DNA from: Polynucleobacter sp. 71A-WALBACH
GTDB taxonomy: Bacteria; Pseudomonadota; Gammaproteobacteria; Burkholderiales; Burkholderiaceae
Length of the DNA: 64,000 nucleotides
Direction of reading: 5' to 3'
Assembly: GCF_018882365.1 (NCBI RefSeq)
Contig: NZ_JACVOP010000002.1
Coordinates: forward strand, 124,001 to 188,000
Numbering within the stretch: the stretch's first letter is position 1; each line of letters opens with the position of its first letter. A program made the position numbers and the translations under genes. Below, piece after piece: positions 1 to 8,248 of this stretch. The notes under the pieces were generated by a model. The model saw only the letters and a list, made by a program, of their open reading frames with translations, searched no databases and was not told where the DNA came from.

Positions 1-17
1 TCTAATACTCTTAGTTT

Positions 18-785
18 TTATGCAGTTTGTTTTTTTCGGATGGAGCGCTCTAGTGGTATGGAGTCTAGATTAGGCTCTAGCGCTTCCCGTTCATCAAAGA
101 CGAAGCAGCTGCCGGTGTAGTGCGCAGAGCCAACCTCTTCAAAGTATTTGAGGATGCCACCTTCAAGTTGATAGCTATGTTGCATGCCAATCTCACGCAT
201 ATAGAGACCAGATTTTTCACAGCGAATTCCGCCAGTGCAAAAGCTCACTAAAGTTTTATCAGCTAACTCATCCTTGTGCGCAGTGATTGCCGCGGGAAAT
301 TCGGTAAATTTCTCAATATTAAAATGCAAGGCATTTTCGAAAGTACCATACTCGACTTCGAATGCATTCCGTGTATCTACCATGACTACAGGGCGCCCTA
401 AGTCATCCGTTCCACGATCCAGCCACTCCTGTAATTTTTTTGGCGTAATGAAATTAGCGCGACCCTCTTCTGGACGAATCGCCGGGTGATTCATGCGAAT
501 AATTTCATTCTTAATTTTGACCAGCATCTTTTTAAAGGGCTGTGTTTCAGACCAGCTATCTTTGCCCTGAATGGGTGCAAAGCGGGAGTCCTGGCGCAAC
601 CAATCTAAAAAGCCACGCAATTCAGAATCGCTCCCTGCCAGGAACATGTTGATGCCTTCGCCAGTGAGGAGAATGGTTCCCTTTAGATGACGTGAATTGC
701 ACTCATCCAATATCTTGGCGCGCAGCTCAGTCAAATTGTCTAGGCTGACAAATAAATAGGCGGCTATGTTCAAAATCGGTTTCAT
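18..785 (-). CDS. trhO: tRNA uridine(34) hydroxylase TrhO (rhodanese family)
   Basis: Members of this YceA/TrhO family hydroxylate uridine 34 of certain tRNAs on the way to 5-carboxymethoxyuridine, acting in the cytosol. The 255-residue protein has the family's N-terminal ferredoxin-like domain (about 1-95, with the TGEGIN stretch at 41-46) followed by a rhodanese domain (about 131-218). Its active loop CTGGIRCEKS begins at Cys183. I prefer the Met at 785, which begins MKPILN; in-frame Met codons at 797 and 824 would add 4 or 13 residues without a better ribosome site. The gene is divergent from the Bug receptor that follows. The C-terminal tail is short and basic. The family call is firm. 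Confidence 0.93.
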   Translation of the reverse strand: MKPILNIAAYLFVSLDNLTELRAKILDECNSRHLKGTILLTGEGINMFLAGSDSELRGFLDWLRQDSRFAPIQGKDSWSETQPFKKMLVKIKNEIIRMNHPAIRPEEGRANFITPKKLQEWLDRGTDDLGRPVVMVDTRNAFEVEYGTFENALHFNIEKFTEFPAAITAHKDELADKTLVSFCTGGIRCEKSGLYMREIGMQHSYQLEGGILKYFEEVGSAHYTGSCFVFDEREALEPNLDSIPLERSIRKKQTA

Positions 786-875
786 GTTTAATCTCATCAG
801 GCTCTGCCATCTATTATCGAACAAGCTGTGGAGATGGGTGGTAATCTTGTGGTCTTAATCGAGGGAGATGATGTG

Positions 876-1874
876 ATGCCGATTTTCTTGAAAATAACTA
901 AAAAAACGCTGTTATTAAGCCTGTTCTTGATGTTCTCTAGCTTTATTGCTAGCGCTCAAACTGCGGGAGTGGGCACCTGGCCTACTCAAAAGCCCATTCG
1001 CCTGATTGCCGTCTTTCCGCCCGGTGGATCCGTGGATCAAGTGGCGCGCACTATTGCCCCCGCTTTGCAAGCCGAATTAAAGCAAAACGTCATTGTTGAA
1101 AATGTGGGGGGCGCATCGGGGGTTATTGGAACCGCGGCAATGACTAGATCAGACCCTGACGGCTATACCTTTGCTGTGGTTTTTGATACTCATGGCGTAA
1201 ACCCAAGTCTGAAAGATAAGCTCCCCTACGACACTATTAAGGATATCGCGCCAGTAACCTTAATTGGTACATCTCCGATGGTGTTGGTTGCGAGTAAAAG
1301 TTCTGGGATTACGAGTTTTAAGCAGCTTGTAGATCAATCTAAGACTGGTAAGCAATTTAGCTACGGTTCCATTGGTATCGGTAGTTTGGGGCATTTAGCC
1401 ATGGCGCGTTTAGCCAAACAAGCAGGCTTTGATTGGAATCACATTCCTTATCGTGGTGGAGGCCCCCTGATGCAGGATGTACTGGGTGGTCAAGTGCAAT
1501 TGGCGATTGGCTCAGAATTTTTGGTCAAGCCACACATTGATAGTGGTGGCGTGATTCCTCTGGTAATCACTACGGCTAAAAGATCGCCTCAGTTACCAAA
1601 CGTGCCAACCATTTCTGAAAGTGGTTTCCCTGGCTTTAACGCGCCGGCGTGGTGGGCGATATTGGCACCAGGCAAAACACCGCCAGCCATTGTGAATGCC
1701 ATGAATCAAGCGGTCACAAAGGCCCTTAAGACGCCCGCCGTTGCATCTAAATTAAAGGCGCAAGGTATTGAAATCGTTGCCGGAAATCCGGAGACTTTGC
1801 GTGACTTTATTGGCAAGCAAATTGCGGTATGGGGCAAGTTTGTAATTGAAAACAATATTAAAGAAACACAATAA
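876..1874 (+). CDS. Bug-family periplasmic solute receptor (TctC-like)
   Basis: Tripartite-tricarboxylate-transporter receptors of the Bug/TctC family bind small carboxylates in the periplasm. The 332-residue protein starts with a hydrophobic signal peptide ending near ASA-Q. It then shows the family hallmarks: KPIRLIAVFPPGGSVDQVAR, the DPDGYT stretch, and HIPYRGGGPLMQDVLGGQV. The start at 876 is preceded by a purine-rich GAGGGAGATG; an upstream ATG at 828 is less likely because it would add 16 residues before the signal peptide. No TctA or TctB permease genes are adjacent, as is common for Bug proteins in Burkholderiales. It is followed 9 bp later by a CMD-like gene, probably in one transcript. 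The ligand cannot be read from the sequence. Confidence 0.9.
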   Translation: MPIFLKITKKTLLLSLFLMFSSFIASAQTAGVGTWPTQKPIRLIAVFPPGGSVDQVARTIAPALQAELKQNVIVENVGGASGVIGTAAMTRSDPDGYTFAVVFDTHGVNPSLKDKLPYDTIKDIAPVTLIGTSPMVLVASKSSGITSFKQLVDQSKTGKQFSYGSIGIGSLGHLAMARLAKQAGFDWNHIPYRGGGPLMQDVLGGQVQLAIGSEFLVKPHIDSGGVIPLVITTAKRSPQLPNVPTISESGFPGFNAPAWWAILAPGKTPPAIVNAMNQAVTKALKTPAVASKLKAQGIEIVAGNPETLRDFIGKQIAVWGKFVIENNIKETQ

Positions 1875-1883
1875 GGAATTGAT

Positions 1884-2435
1884 ATGAGTGAGCGTTTAGT
1901 TCCTTATCAGCCAATGGACTTGGCTGAGCCCGCTGAATTAGTAGCTGCTATTCGCAAGAGACGCGGCGGCCAGTTCATCAATTTAGACCGCATGCTTTTG
2001 CATAGCACCCCGATTGCCGAGGGTTGGAATCATTTCATTGGCGAGATACGTAACAACCTTTCGCTAGATCCGAAGCTACGTGAACTTGCGATGTGTGGTG
2101 TAGCCGTACTCAACGGTGCGGAATATGAGTTCTTTCATCACGCACCTCCATTTATTAAAGCGGGTGGTACGGAGGAGCAAGTGCAGGCATTGCGTTTAAT
2201 TGGCCAACCGAGCTTCCCAAGCAAACTATTTTCCGCTGTTGAAAACGATGCGGTGGAACTCACGTTTCAGATGACCCGCAATATACAGGTTGATAGTGCC
2301 TTGATGAAGCGCTTGCAAGTAACTTTGGGTAACACCGATACTGTAGAGCTTGTGACTGTAGTGGCAGCTTACAACATGGTCTCTCGTTTTTTAATTGCTT
2401 TAGATGTCAATCCAGAGGAGCATCCTCCTGAATAA
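1884..2435 (+). CDS. Carboxymuconolactone decarboxylase-like protein
   Basis: This 183-residue all-helical protein resembles the CMD/AhpD-like superfamily. The segment LDPKLRELAMCGVAVLNGAEYEFFHHAPPFIKAG (about residues 56-89) matches the core helices, where an E-x(n)-H arrangement normally lies. The AhpD-type CxxC redox pair is absent, so peroxidase activity is unlikely and a decarboxylase or other role is more plausible. It sits 9 bp after the Bug receptor and 3 bp before a methyltransferase, so the three probably form one transcript. A link to catabolism of the receptor's ligand is inference. The family call is good, the function open. Confidence 0.75.
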   Translation: MSERLVPYQPMDLAEPAELVAAIRKRRGGQFINLDRMLLHSTPIAEGWNHFIGEIRNNLSLDPKLRELAMCGVAVLNGAEYEFFHHAPPFIKAGGTEEQVQALRLIGQPSFPSKLFSAVENDAVELTFQMTRNIQVDSALMKRLQVTLGNTDTVELVTVVAAYNMVSRFLIALDVNPEEHPPE

Positions 2436-2438
2436 GTC

Positions 2439-3632
2439 ATGATGCAGGATGCTTCTATTCATTGGGAAGAGGGTGGTCAGGCTTGTTCAGCGGTTTGGCA
2501 TTCAGAAAATAGCATAGCAACGCATAAAAAGGTAGTCACTGCGGATGACACCTTAACTGCAGATGATGCCTATCATTTAGCATGTGCGGGTACGGCAATC
2601 CTCTGGAAGGGGGATTTCCAAAATGCCCGCCAACTATTACAGGCTTTAGTTCGTAGGATTGATCGACCTTCAAAAAAATCTAAGCGTGCCAGTAAAAGGG
2701 TTGATAAATCAGGTGAGCTTGCCACCCAGAAAGCGGCTGTAGATATTTTTAATCAGCACCGTTTGATTCAGTCTCAACGCGCTCGAATACTGGGTATGCT
2801 GCTAATCCAATGTAACTCTGATCACACTATCCCCTTGCGTCGTGCGCCAGATATTTCGAAAGCTTGTCTAGAGGCATATGGCCCCGTTTCCCAATCCTAT
2901 GTAGTTTCTTTGCGTGAACTCTTGGGCATAGTGAGTGCTCATGAATGGCGTAAGAATGGATTGCCTATTCTGGCCGATGAAAATGGTGAGCCCATTTTCG
3001 TTCACCCCCATTACGGGGTTTTCTCACCTGTTCGTGGGGAATATATTGAGTTGGTTTGTAGTGCGCCATTACCCCAGGCTTTAGATTCTGAGTCTACTGC
3101 CTTTGATATTGGTGTTGGCACTGGGGTGCTCTCTATTATTTTGGCAAAACGTGATGTTCAACATATTGTCGCTACCGATCAAGATGATCGAGCGCTTACT
3201 TGCGCTAAAGAAAACATCACACTCTTGAATCTAGGTTCGCAAATCGAGATTGTCAAAGCTAATTTATTTCCGCCAGGCAGGGCTTCATTGATCGTATGCA
3301 ATCCACCTTGGGTTCCCGCAAGACCTAGTTCTACCTTGGAGCATGCGGTTTACGATCCAGAGAGTCAAATGCTGAAAGGATTTTTAGCTGGATTAAAAGA
3401 TCATTTATCCCCCAAGGGTGAAGCCTGGTTGATTCTTTCTGATCTTGCTGAATATCTTGGCCTCAGAACTCGACAAGAATTACTCTCCTGGATTGAAGAT
3501 GCGGGCTTAGTGGTTCTTGGCCGCATCGATACAAAGCCCAAGCATCCAAAAATTGAAGATGAAGCAGACTTACTGCACTTCGCAAGAGCGTCTGAGATTA
3601 CGTCGCTATGGCGCCTACAAATTAATCAGTAA
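2439..3632 (+). CDS. Class I SAM-dependent methyltransferase with NPPW motif
   Basis: A 397-residue protein with a C-terminal Rossmann methyltransferase domain. Motif I is FDIGVGTG (223-230), the acidic residue that would bind the ribose is in ATDQDD (245-250), and NPPW (288-291) is the signature of enzymes that methylate exocyclic or side-chain amide nitrogens, such as PrmC, RsmC and TrmN6. The N-terminal 200 residues are a separate helical region containing a lysine-rich linker (about 78-90). The substrate may be a protein Gln, rRNA or another nucleic acid; the sequence alone does not decide. The gene begins 3 bp after the CMD-like stop, which suggests translational coupling. Confidence 0.8.
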   Translation: MMQDASIHWEEGGQACSAVWHSENSIATHKKVVTADDTLTADDAYHLACAGTAILWKGDFQNARQLLQALVRRIDRPSKKSKRASKRVDKSGELATQKAAVDIFNQHRLIQSQRARILGMLLIQCNSDHTIPLRRAPDISKACLEAYGPVSQSYVVSLRELLGIVSAHEWRKNGLPILADENGEPIFVHPHYGVFSPVRGEYIELVCSAPLPQALDSESTAFDIGVGTGVLSIILAKRDVQHIVATDQDDRALTCAKENITLLNLGSQIEIVKANLFPPGRASLIVCNPPWVPARPSSTLEHAVYDPESQMLKGFLAGLKDHLSPKGEAWLILSDLAEYLGLRTRQELLSWIEDAGLVVLGRIDTKPKHPKIEDEADLLHFARASEITSLWRLQINQ

Positions 3633-3722
3633 AAACAGATTCGTTGTAAGAATTTTTCAATACCCTTAGTCCTTGCCGCCCCTTTATTCAAAGGGTTGTT
3701 TATGCACACAACATCTCATAAA

Positions 3723-3741
3723 ATAAATGAGAATCATTGTT
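3723..3741 (+). promoter_or_regulatory. Putative Fur box before the iron/heme cassette
   Basis: The segment ATAAATGAGAATCATTGTT matches the classical 19-bp Fur consensus at 13 of 19 positions by eye, including the core AATGA-AATCATT. It lies about 40 bp before the start of a TonB-like gene that is followed by hemP and a TonB-dependent receptor. Fe-Fur repression when iron is sufficient is therefore likely, but the binding itself is inferred. Confidence 0.7.
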
Positions 3742-3782
3742 ATTTACCATAATTAAGTTGTAGTGTGTAAGGGCTGGGATAG

Positions 3783-4346
3783 TTGAAGAGCACAAGATTG
3801 ATCGTTAATAAATATGGCCTAATCACCATTTTGGTTGCTGGGTTGCATCTGACAGTTCTTCTTTGGGTTGGCCTTGTCCAAAGGCTCTCTAAAGGGGCGC
3901 CATTGGCAGATGTAATGACCCTAAGCTTAAGAGACCCATCCCCCGTTCAAATCGCATCTAGAACTCTAAGAAAAACTCAGAACGCCGATTCCAGTAAAAG
4001 GGATTTAGTAGCGCCGATTGCATTGGGCTCAGGCATCAATGAGGCTACCGCATCACTCTCGGCGACTCCAACACTTCATGATCGGAGTGCGTACTTTAAT
4101 CCAAGACCACCTTACCCGATGTTGAGTAGGCGTATGGGCGAGCAGGGCGCTGTCGATCTTAAGCTGTGCATTAATAAGCGAGGCCTTGTTGAGGCCATTC
4201 ATTTAGCAAAAAGTTCGGGCTATCAAAAATTAGATCAGTCTGCTATGGAGACTGTAAAAACATGGAGATTTGCTGCGCTAGATACGGGGACGGAAACTTC
4301 CTTTAATTGCTACCACCTCCCAATTCACTTTATATTGCAGGCTTGA
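3783..4346 (+). CDS. TonB-family energy transducer
   Basis: TonB proteins transmit proton-motive energy from inner-membrane ExbBD to outer-membrane receptors. This 187-residue protein starts at a TTG codon, has one N-terminal membrane anchor (about residues 9-32), a short periplasmic linker and a TonB C-terminal domain (about 105-187) with YFNPRPPYPMLSRRMGEQG and the typical SSGYQKLDQSAMETVKTWRF block. The linker lacks the long Pro-Glu/Pro-Lys repeats of classical TonB, so the protein is short. No exbB or exbD gene is adjacent; they must be elsewhere. The stop is 1 nt before hemP, and a Fur-box-like site lies upstream. It most likely serves the receptor encoded just downstream. Confidence 0.88.
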   Translation: MKSTRLIVNKYGLITILVAGLHLTVLLWVGLVQRLSKGAPLADVMTLSLRDPSPVQIASRTLRKTQNADSSKRDLVAPIALGSGINEATASLSATPTLHDRSAYFNPRPPYPMLSRRMGEQGAVDLKLCINKRGLVEAIHLAKSSGYQKLDQSAMETVKTWRFAALDTGTETSFNCYHLPIHFILQA

Positions 4347-4347
4347 A

Positions 4348-4524
4348 ATGAAGCTAGACATTAGAAGGGTAAATCTACAGGCTTGTCCTCTCGATATGGC
4401 TTGGGTTAAGGTTATCTCAAGTGCCGCATTATTGGGGCAAGAAAAATCGATTGTCATCCTGCATGATGGTCAGAGATATACCTTGAGCATCACCAAGCTA
4501 AGGAAGTTAATTCTGACAAAATAA
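4348..4524 (+). CDS. hemP: Hemin uptake protein HemP (58 aa)
   Basis: A short gene of 58 codons between the TonB-like gene and the receptor, starting 1 nt after the TonB stop. The second half reads LLGQEKSIVILHDGQRYTLSITKLRKLILTK (positions 28-58 in two blocks), which matches the HemP family: the LLG turn, the H-x-G-x-x-Y-x-L core and the terminal KLILTK. HemP proteins occur next to heme or siderophore receptor genes in proteobacteria and in some Burkholderia act as positive factors for heme-uptake gene expression. It is easily missed because it is so short. Its position points to heme as a candidate ligand for the receptor that follows. Confidence 0.88.
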   Translation: MKLDIRRVNLQACPLDMAWVKVISSAALLGQEKSIVILHDGQRYTLSITKLRKLILTK

Positions 4525-4605
4525 AATTGTATTCATTTTTTAGCCAGCAAAAGCATCTTGATGTGCGAATAGCCAGCGATTTTTTTTCATCTCTGGAGAT
4601 TGCAT

Positions 4606-6663
4606 ATGAAGCAGCAAAAATTGGCTTGGGCCTCAAGCATGGCATTGGCATGTGGATGGTCTTTTGCCATGGGTATAGAAGCCCGAGAAATAGATTTACC
4701 AAGGATTGATATTGTGGGTCAGGAGGAGAATGCGCGCTCTAAAATTCCTGGAACAGTTGATGTCATCAACCAAAAGCAGTTAGAGATACTGCAACCCTTA
4801 TCGCTCCAGGATGCTTTAAAGACTGTTCCTGGAGTGAATATACGTGGCGATGAAGGGGGTCTTGGGTCTATTCCCAATATCGGTATTCGTGGATTAAACC
4901 CAAGTCGCAGTCAAAAAGCCCTGCTTTTGGAGGATGGTGCACCGATTCATCCAAGTTTGTTTATCTCTAATGCTTCCTATTACAGCCCACCTGTAGATCG
5001 GATGAGTGGAATTGAGGTCTTAAAAGGGGCTTCTGGTTTGCAGTATGGACCATCCAATATTGGTGGAGTAGTCAACTACCTCACAAAAACACCAGAGCAT
5101 GGCTTTAAGGTTTCTGGCAAAGCAGGGAACTATGGGTATCAGTTGGCGCAAATTGAGGCCGGAGGAAAATCAGAGTCGAATGGTGCTGTCGCTGGGCTCA
5201 ATATCATTAAATCAGAGTCCAACGGGTATCAAGACAATGGATACAAGATGTACGATATTTTATTTAAAGGCGGCATTAGTATCGAACCCAATCAGTGGCT
5301 TAGCGTTAAATATACTCACTATGACAATAATATTAATACCTCATATGTAGGATTAAGGCCAAACCAGTACAACAATAAAATATCCTCCAATCCAGCTCCC
5401 AATGACAACTTCGTCACCCAAAGAAATGCCGTTGATCTTAATCACGCTTGGGAATTAAGCCCCGAAACCAAGCTGAATACTTTGGTTTATTGGAGTAGGT
5501 TGGGACGAGATTATTGGCGCCAAAGTATTGCCACGCGTACCGCTGATAAAACATCCTTTAATTCATGTGACGGCAGTAAAGCTTGTATGTTTGGCCGTAA
5601 CCGCGAATTTCAAATGCTTGGGATTGATACTCGTATCTCGCATGCCTATAGCGCCATGGGAATGAATAATATATTCGAGTCAGGGATACGTCTGCATACG
5701 GAATCGCAATCAAATCAAATGGTGGCATCTACAAGTTATGCGAAATCGGGCAGAGTGACCGGACACGAGGAAAATAAGGCCAATTCACTAGCGATCTATG
5801 CCCAAAATCGTTTTTCAATCACCAATAATATTGCCCTTATCCCAGGCCTCCGTATTGAAAGCTATAACCAGTCTCGCAATAACGTTCTTAATCAAACATC
5901 AGGAAGTGCCAAAAATTTAGAAACGGTCCCGCAGCTTGGAGCGACCTGGCAACTGACTCCGGAGCTGCAGATGTATTCAAGTGTGTACAAAGGCTTTGCG
6001 CCTGCACAGCTAGCTACAGCAATCAATGAAAAGGGGGTTGATCAACAATTGGATCCAGAGCGCTCTACTAATTTTGAGTTTGGATTGAGAGGTCAAAATT
6101 CTAGATTAACCTATGATGCAGCAGTTTTTAGTATGGACTTCAGCAATCAAATTGTGAATCAAAGTCTTGCTGCTGGAATTTCTAAGGCTAATGGCGGTAA
6201 GAGTCTGCATCAAGGAATGGAATTAGCTTTGGGTTATAGGCTGCGAGCAGGGTGGAGTGTCAATGGAAATATGACCTACATTCCGGTGGCAAAATTTGTG
6301 GGTAATTCTTCTATGGGGCGAGATGGTAACCGTATTCCATATACGCCAGACCTTATCTCTAATCTTGGGGTGAATTATGAAAAAAATGGATTCAATTCTC
6401 TAATAAGCTTAAATTACTTATCAGCTCAATTTTCTGATTCTGCTAACTCCATTCCCGCAAATGCAATTGGTACTACAGGGGAAGTACCTTCAGCTACAAC
6501 TGTGAATTGGTCTGCAAATTATATAATTAATAAGAGTTTGAAGGTTTTTGGAGTAGTCAATAATGTTTTTAATAGGCGCTACATCTCCAGTAGAAGTCCT
6601 GATGGTATCTTTGCTGGCGCACCATTAAATTTTCAAGCTGGCATGAGTTACCAATTCTATTAA
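4606..6663 (+). CDS. TonB-dependent outer-membrane receptor
   Basis: A 685-residue outer-membrane receptor. It has a signal peptide, then a TonB-box-like region around IDLPRIDIVGQ, a plug domain (about 45-160) with SLQDALKTVPGVNIRG and VDRMSGIEVLKGASGLQYGPSNIGGVVNYLTKTP, and a 22-strand-type barrel ending in the aromatic C-terminus SYQFY. The plug resembles the FecA-like branch (RGLNPSRSQKALLLEDGAPI). The start at 4606 has GGAG about 8 nt upstream; an in-frame TTG at 4600 is less likely. The ligand is not certain: hemP upstream argues for heme, plug similarity for a ferric chelate. The clear heme-receptor FRAP/NPNL box was not seen, which weakens the heme assignment. Confidence 0.9.
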   Translation: MKQQKLAWASSMALACGWSFAMGIEAREIDLPRIDIVGQEENARSKIPGTVDVINQKQLEILQPLSLQDALKTVPGVNIRGDEGGLGSIPNIGIRGLNPSRSQKALLLEDGAPIHPSLFISNASYYSPPVDRMSGIEVLKGASGLQYGPSNIGGVVNYLTKTPEHGFKVSGKAGNYGYQLAQIEAGGKSESNGAVAGLNIIKSESNGYQDNGYKMYDILFKGGISIEPNQWLSVKYTHYDNNINTSYVGLRPNQYNNKISSNPAPNDNFVTQRNAVDLNHAWELSPETKLNTLVYWSRLGRDYWRQSIATRTADKTSFNSCDGSKACMFGRNREFQMLGIDTRISHAYSAMGMNNIFESGIRLHTESQSNQMVASTSYAKSGRVTGHEENKANSLAIYAQNRFSITNNIALIPGLRIESYNQSRNNVLNQTSGSAKNLETVPQLGATWQLTPELQMYSSVYKGFAPAQLATAINEKGVDQQLDPERSTNFEFGLRGQNSRLTYDAAVFSMDFSNQIVNQSLAAGISKANGGKSLHQGMELALGYRLRAGWSVNGNMTYIPVAKFVGNSSMGRDGNRIPYTPDLISNLGVNYEKNGFNSLISLNYLSAQFSDSANSIPANAIGTTGEVPSATTVNWSANYIINKSLKVFGVVNNVFNRRYISSRSPDGIFAGAPLNFQAGMSYQFY

Positions 6664-6674
6664 TTTGAGAATAT

Positions 6675-6721
6675 AAGACCCAGGACAATTGGTTATTTAG
6701 CAAATAACTGACTTGGGTCTT
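6675..6721. terminator. Nested inverted repeat between convergent genes
   Basis: An outer 8-bp stem (AAGACCCA / TGGGTCTT) encloses an inner 7-bp stem GTTATTT-AGC-AAATAAC. It lies between the receptor and the convergent VOC gene and includes the latter's stop codon. There is no strong U tract, so a role as a shared terminator is tentative. Confidence 0.35.
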
Positions 6722-7115
6722 CAAATGCTTTGAACTCCAAAGCATTACCAGCGGGATCGAGGAAGAACATTGTCGCCTGCTCCCCCACTTTTCCTTTAAA
6801 GCGAATCTGCGGTTCTATGATGAATTTGATGGCACTCTTGCGCAATCGATCTGCTAATGCATGCCAATCTGCCATCGTCAGCACAACACCAAAATGTTTT
6901 ACAGGAACTTGATGCCCGTCAACCTCATTTGAGGCTGCATGGCCGCATTCTTGAGGTGCGAGATGGGCAACCAATTGGTGTCCAAAGAAGTCAAAGTCAA
7001 TCCATTCATCAGAGCTGCGACCCTCAGCGCAACCTAAGGTGCTGCCGTAAAAAGTGCGGGCTGCCTCTAAGTTATCTACAGGAAATGCAAGATGAAAAGG
7101 TTGGATAGTTGACAT
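6693..7115 (-). CDS. VOC-family (glyoxalase/dioxygenase-like) protein
   Basis: The protein is about 140 residues with two beta-alpha-beta-beta-beta modules of the vicinal oxygen chelate fold. His in [23 protein letters not shown] near the start and Glu in [15 protein letters not shown] near the end are the usual metal ligands, with further His in the middle ([16 protein letters not shown]). VOC proteins include glyoxalase I, extradiol dioxygenases and resistance proteins; the substrate here is unknown. I chose the Met at 7115 because AGGGG precedes it; the longer frame to 7175 adds 20 residues with no family match. Convergent with the TonB-dependent receptor. Confidence 0.82.
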   Translation of the reverse strand: MSTIQPFHLAFPVDNLEAARTFYGSTLGCAEGRSSDEWIDFDFFGHQLVAHLAPQECGHAASNEVDGHQVPVKHFGVVLTMADWHALADRLRKSAIKFIIEPQIRFKGKVGEQATMFFLDPAGNALEFKAFEDPSQLFAK

Positions 7116-7225
7116 GGTGGCCCCTAGCAATGATGTGGATCTGAGCTTAGCACGCTTAAATGTGTGCAATAGCAAAGTTTAGTATATTGAGACCATAAAA
7201 ATAAAGCTGTTTAACGGAGACAAAA

Positions 7226-8215
7226 ATGATTATGTTTCAATTCAGTAAATTGTGCCGCTCTGTTGTCCGAGGCGCCCTTATTCTTGGTTTTTCTACAGTT
7301 GTGCATGCCGCCTACCCAGATAGGCCAATTAAGCTCATCGTTCCCTATCCTCCTGGCGGAGCAACTGATGTGATTGGGCGCATTCTCGCCAAGAATCTTG
7401 GTGAATCTCTGGGGCAGCAAGTGTTGGTTGAAAATCGTGGTGGGGCTGGCGGCAATATCGGCGCAGAAACTGTAGCTAAGGCAAATCCAGATGGCTATAC
7501 CTTATTGATGGGTGCGGTGACTTCGCATTCAACGATGGCAACCCTTGAAAAAGGCAAGTTACGGTATGACCTTTTAAAAGATTTCACCCCAGTCATGATT
7601 GTTGGCTCGGTACCTTTGGTGGTAGTTGTCAATCCTAATGTGCCGGTAAGAACTCTCAAGGGTTTAATTGACTACGCAAAAGCAAATCCAGATAAGTTAA
7701 ATTACGCCTCTTCGGGCGCGGGTGCGCCACAAAGAATGGGCGCAGAAATTTTCCAAAAAGAAGCAGGTATCAAAATCACGCATGTGCCATATAAGGGTAG
7801 TGGCCCGGCTATGACCGATTTGGTCGCAGGTCAGGTCAATATGATGGTCGAAACCGTTCCCGCTGCATTGCCATTTATTGCTGCCGGACAATTGCGTCCA
7901 TTGGCGGTGACGACGGCAAAGCGTATTTCAATGTTGCCTGATGTTCCCACTGCTGCTGAGTCTGGTATGCCAGCTCTGGAGGTGAGCTCCACCTTTGGTG
8001 TACTTGCTCCGGTAGGGACGCCGACACAGATCATTGACCAGTTAAATAGCGCTATCGCTAAACTGCTAATAAACCCAGAGGTTAAAGAAGCATTTTTAAA
8101 GCAGGGCGTCTATGCGGCTATGCCAACAAAACCTAAGCAGTCTGCAGAATTGTTGGCTGCGGAAGTGAAGCGCTGGGAAAAGGTTATCAAAGAGGCCGAT
8201 ATTAAGGCTGAGTGA
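7226..8215 (+). CDS. Bug-family periplasmic solute receptor
   Basis: A second TctC/Bug receptor, 329 residues, with a signal peptide ending near VHA-A. It has the hallmark blocks RPIKLIVPYPPGGATDVIGRILA, ENRGGAGGNIGAE, NPDGYTLLMG and THVPYKGSGPAMTDLVAGQVNMM. GGAG precedes the start at suitable spacing. It is followed 33 bp later by an IlvD/Edd-family dehydratase, which suggests that the bound compound could be a sugar acid or another hydroxy acid. That link is inference from position. No membrane components of a TTT transporter are nearby. Confidence 0.92.
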   Translation: MIMFQFSKLCRSVVRGALILGFSTVVHAAYPDRPIKLIVPYPPGGATDVIGRILAKNLGESLGQQVLVENRGGAGGNIGAETVAKANPDGYTLLMGAVTSHSTMATLEKGKLRYDLLKDFTPVMIVGSVPLVVVVNPNVPVRTLKGLIDYAKANPDKLNYASSGAGAPQRMGAEIFQKEAGIKITHVPYKGSGPAMTDLVAGQVNMMVETVPAALPFIAAGQLRPLAVTTAKRISMLPDVPTAAESGMPALEVSSTFGVLAPVGTPTQIIDQLNSAIAKLLINPEVKEAFLKQGVYAAMPTKPKQSAELLAAEVKRWEKVIKEADIKAE

Positions 8216-8248
8216 CTATTATTTATCTTTTAAGTTAAAGAATCATTT

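Noticed and set aside
4527..4709. Plus-strand frame before the TonB-dependent receptor
   Set aside because: It overlaps the receptor start in another frame and has no ribosome site; the real small gene here is hemP at 4348-4524.
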